A stretch of 38,084 nt of DNA from Pontimonas sp. (GTDB taxonomy: Bacteria; Actinomycetota; Actinomycetes; Actinomycetales; Microbacteriaceae), in NCBI GenBank assembly GCA_030728325.1, contig JANQZT010000001.1:3878-41961 (forward strand), written 5' to 3'. Each line of letters begins with the position of its first letter. Within the stretch, counting starts at the first letter, position 1. Shown in pieces: positions 36,560 through 38,084 of this stretch. The position numbers and the translations under genes were made by a program. The notes below the pieces were generated by a model, which was not told the origin of the DNA, ran no database searches, and saw only the letters and a list, made by a program, of their open reading frames with translations.

Positions 36560-37039
36560 CTATGCAGAGGCAGTGATGACCGTGTGGCGGTCTTTGCCTT
36601 CGCCTTCGGAGCCTGACTGGAAGCCGCGCTCGCCCACCATGTCGTGCACGAGCTTGCGCTCATAACTGCTCATCGGAGGGAGCGCCGCCGACTTAGCACC
36701 GTTCTCGATCTTCTCGATCGCGACGCTGACGAGCTTCTCCAGCTCCCGCTCACGTGCCTCACGAGATCCTCCGATGTCCAACACCAAGCGAGCAAATTCT
36801 CCGGTCTTCTGCTGAACAGCCAACCTGGTCAGATCCTGGAGGGCACTGACAACATCGGGAGAGGACAAGGCGTCAAGATCGTTGGTCTCTGCCGAGCCGA
36901 CAGTGACATAGGTTCTCTCCTGCTTCACCTCAATCTCGATGTCGCCATCGAGATCAGCGATGTCGAGCAAGTTTTCCAGATAGTCAGCCGCAAGTTCGCC
37001 CTCATCGGGGACAACGATCTCTTGGTCCTTCGTGGCCAT
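36560..37039 (-). CDS. jag: Jag/KhpB-like R3H-domain RNA-binding protein
   Basis: KH-like AADYLENLLDIADLDGDIEIEV..., R3H-like YERKLVHDMVGERGFQSGSEGEGKDRHTVI; position between yidC and rsmG. Confidence 0.9.
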   Translation of the reverse strand: MATKDQEIVVPDEGELAADYLENLLDIADLDGDIEIEVKQERTYVTVGSAETNDLDALSSPDVVSALQDLTRLAVQQKTGEFARLVLDIGGSREARERELEKLVSVAIEKIENGAKSAALPPMSSYERKLVHDMVGERGFQSGSEGEGKDRHTVITASA

Positions 37040-38019
37040 TATTTCCTCTTCTTCTTTTTCTTAGAACGACTCTTCCCTTTGGGTTGAGGACGTTGACCCT
37101 TTTCTTGTTCTTCCTCGGTCTCGTCATCCTCTTCCACCAGGACAATTCCTTTTCGCTCACGCTTCTTTGCGAGTCGAGCTTCGCGAGCCTTATCGGCTTC
37201 ACTGCCGGGCGTGGGCATATTACGAATCACGATGAACTGCTGACCCATGGTCCAGAAGTTTGACACCAACCAATAGGTCATGACACCGAGCGGGAAATAC
37301 ACACCGGAGAAGAGGAACACCAGAGGCAGCATGTACAGCAGAATCCGCTGCTGGCGATACATCGGGCTTTCTTTCATCGCGGGCGACTGGTTCTTCGACA
37401 TGATCTGAAGCTGAGTCACGAACTGCGAGGCTGACATCAGAACGACCATGATGCCGGCCGTAATCACGATGCCGATGGTTTCTCCGGAGGTGTACCCAGA
37501 ACCCTCTGCAAAGGCAGCAATCATGGTGGCCTTCAACGGCGCGAAGCCAAAGAGAGCTGCTTGACCAAACTGCTCCGCGAGCTCTTCCGTCATAAAGGAC
37601 ACACCAGCGCGTCCCTCCGCAGCAGTACTGAGAACCCGGAAAAGGCCGAAGAAGATCGGCATTTGAAGAAGAAGTGGAAGACACGAGGAGAAAGGGTTGG
37701 TCCCGGCTTTGGAATACAGGGCCATCGTTTCGCGGGACATCGCCTCGCGAGAGAACTGGTCTTTCTTACCCTTGTACTTATCCTGAATCTTTTTCAGTTC
37801 TGGGGCGATTTCCATCATTCGGCGTTGGCTCTTGATTTGACGAACGAAAACCGGAATAAGCGCTGCACGCACCAACAACACGAGGACCATAATGGAGAAG
37901 AACCATGCCGCACCGGAGGCGGGGTCCATTCCGAAAGATTCCAGGATGGCGTGGGAGCCCGCTAGCACCGCCTCGATGACCCACCGAATGGGCCACAGAA
38001 TTGTGTCAAAAAACTCCAC
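37039..38019 (-). CDS. yidC: Membrane protein insertase YidC/OxaI family
   Basis: IRWVIEAVLAGSHAILESFGMD..., AALIPVFVRQIKSQRRMMEIAPELKKIQDKYKGKKDQ, NPFSSCLPLLLQMPIFFGLFRVL; Lys-rich tail. Confidence 0.96.
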   Translation of the reverse strand: MEFFDTILWPIRWVIEAVLAGSHAILESFGMDPASGAAWFFSIMVLVLLVRAALIPVFVRQIKSQRRMMEIAPELKKIQDKYKGKKDQFSREAMSRETMALYSKAGTNPFSSCLPLLLQMPIFFGLFRVLSTAAEGRAGVSFMTEELAEQFGQAALFGFAPLKATMIAAFAEGSGYTSGETIGIVITAGIMVVLMSASQFVTQLQIMSKNQSPAMKESPMYRQQRILLYMLPLVFLFSGVYFPLGVMTYWLVSNFWTMGQQFIVIRNMPTPGSEADKAREARLAKKRERKGIVLVEEDDETEEEQEKGQRPQPKGKSRSKKKKKRK

Positions 38020-38023
38020 GTGC

Positions 38024-38084
38024 CTACCTTCCCTTTACTCCGACAAACCCTACCGGTCCCACCACATAGCGAGGCCGGGGTCCT
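38024..38084 (-). CDS. C-terminal fragment of an upstream gene, possibly YidD
   Basis: Minus-strand reading ...GPRPRYVVGPVGFVGVKGR* in the frame ending at TAG 38024-38026, immediately before yidC; yidD commonly precedes yidC. Only ~20 aa visible. Confidence 0.4.
   Translation of the reverse strand, partial: GPRPRYVVGPVGFVGVKGR

Noticed and set aside
1-38084. CRISPR arrays, transposases, integrases, toxin-antitoxin or restriction-modification genes
   Set aside because: Looked for repeats, recombinase motifs and defence-type genes; none seen in this window.

Overview
The window looks like a gene-dense, high-GC chromosomal segment from an actinobacterium, probably Microbacteriaceae-like. It appears to lie close to oriC, because yidC, jag, rsmG, parA and parB sit at the right edge. 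No phage, transposon, CRISPR array or defence island was recognised. Left to right: a C50-carotenoid cluster (crtB-crtI-crtYe-crtYf-crtEb, the last truncated by the window edge) divergent from idi; dcd; tRNA-Gly(CCC); a PIF1-like helicase; an unknown membrane protein; a CopD/CtaG fusion; HU; rpmB-rpmG-rpsN in zinc-free forms; a Fur/Zur regulator with znuCBA; a branched-chain/pyruvate-type E1a-E1b-E2 operon; a holin-like membrane protein; a small WxG-containing protein coupled to a GxSxG hydrolase; purB; an HdeD-like protein; dnaB; rpsF-ssb-rpsR-rplI; a CCA nucleotidyltransferase; a DUF6049-like protein and murJ; trxB-trxA; an aminotransferase; a Ddl-like ligase; parB-parA; rsmG; jag; yidC. The best leads are small non-coding or regulatory structures: a perfect 22-bp palindrome in the cca/DUF6049 divergent gap, two perfect DnaA boxes upstream of dnaB, two parS sites (one encoding the RsmG N-terminus) and a Zur-box-like palindrome. 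The WxG/hydrolase pair is the best candidate for an uncharacterised protein system. I see no strong evidence for a wholly new multi-gene system.
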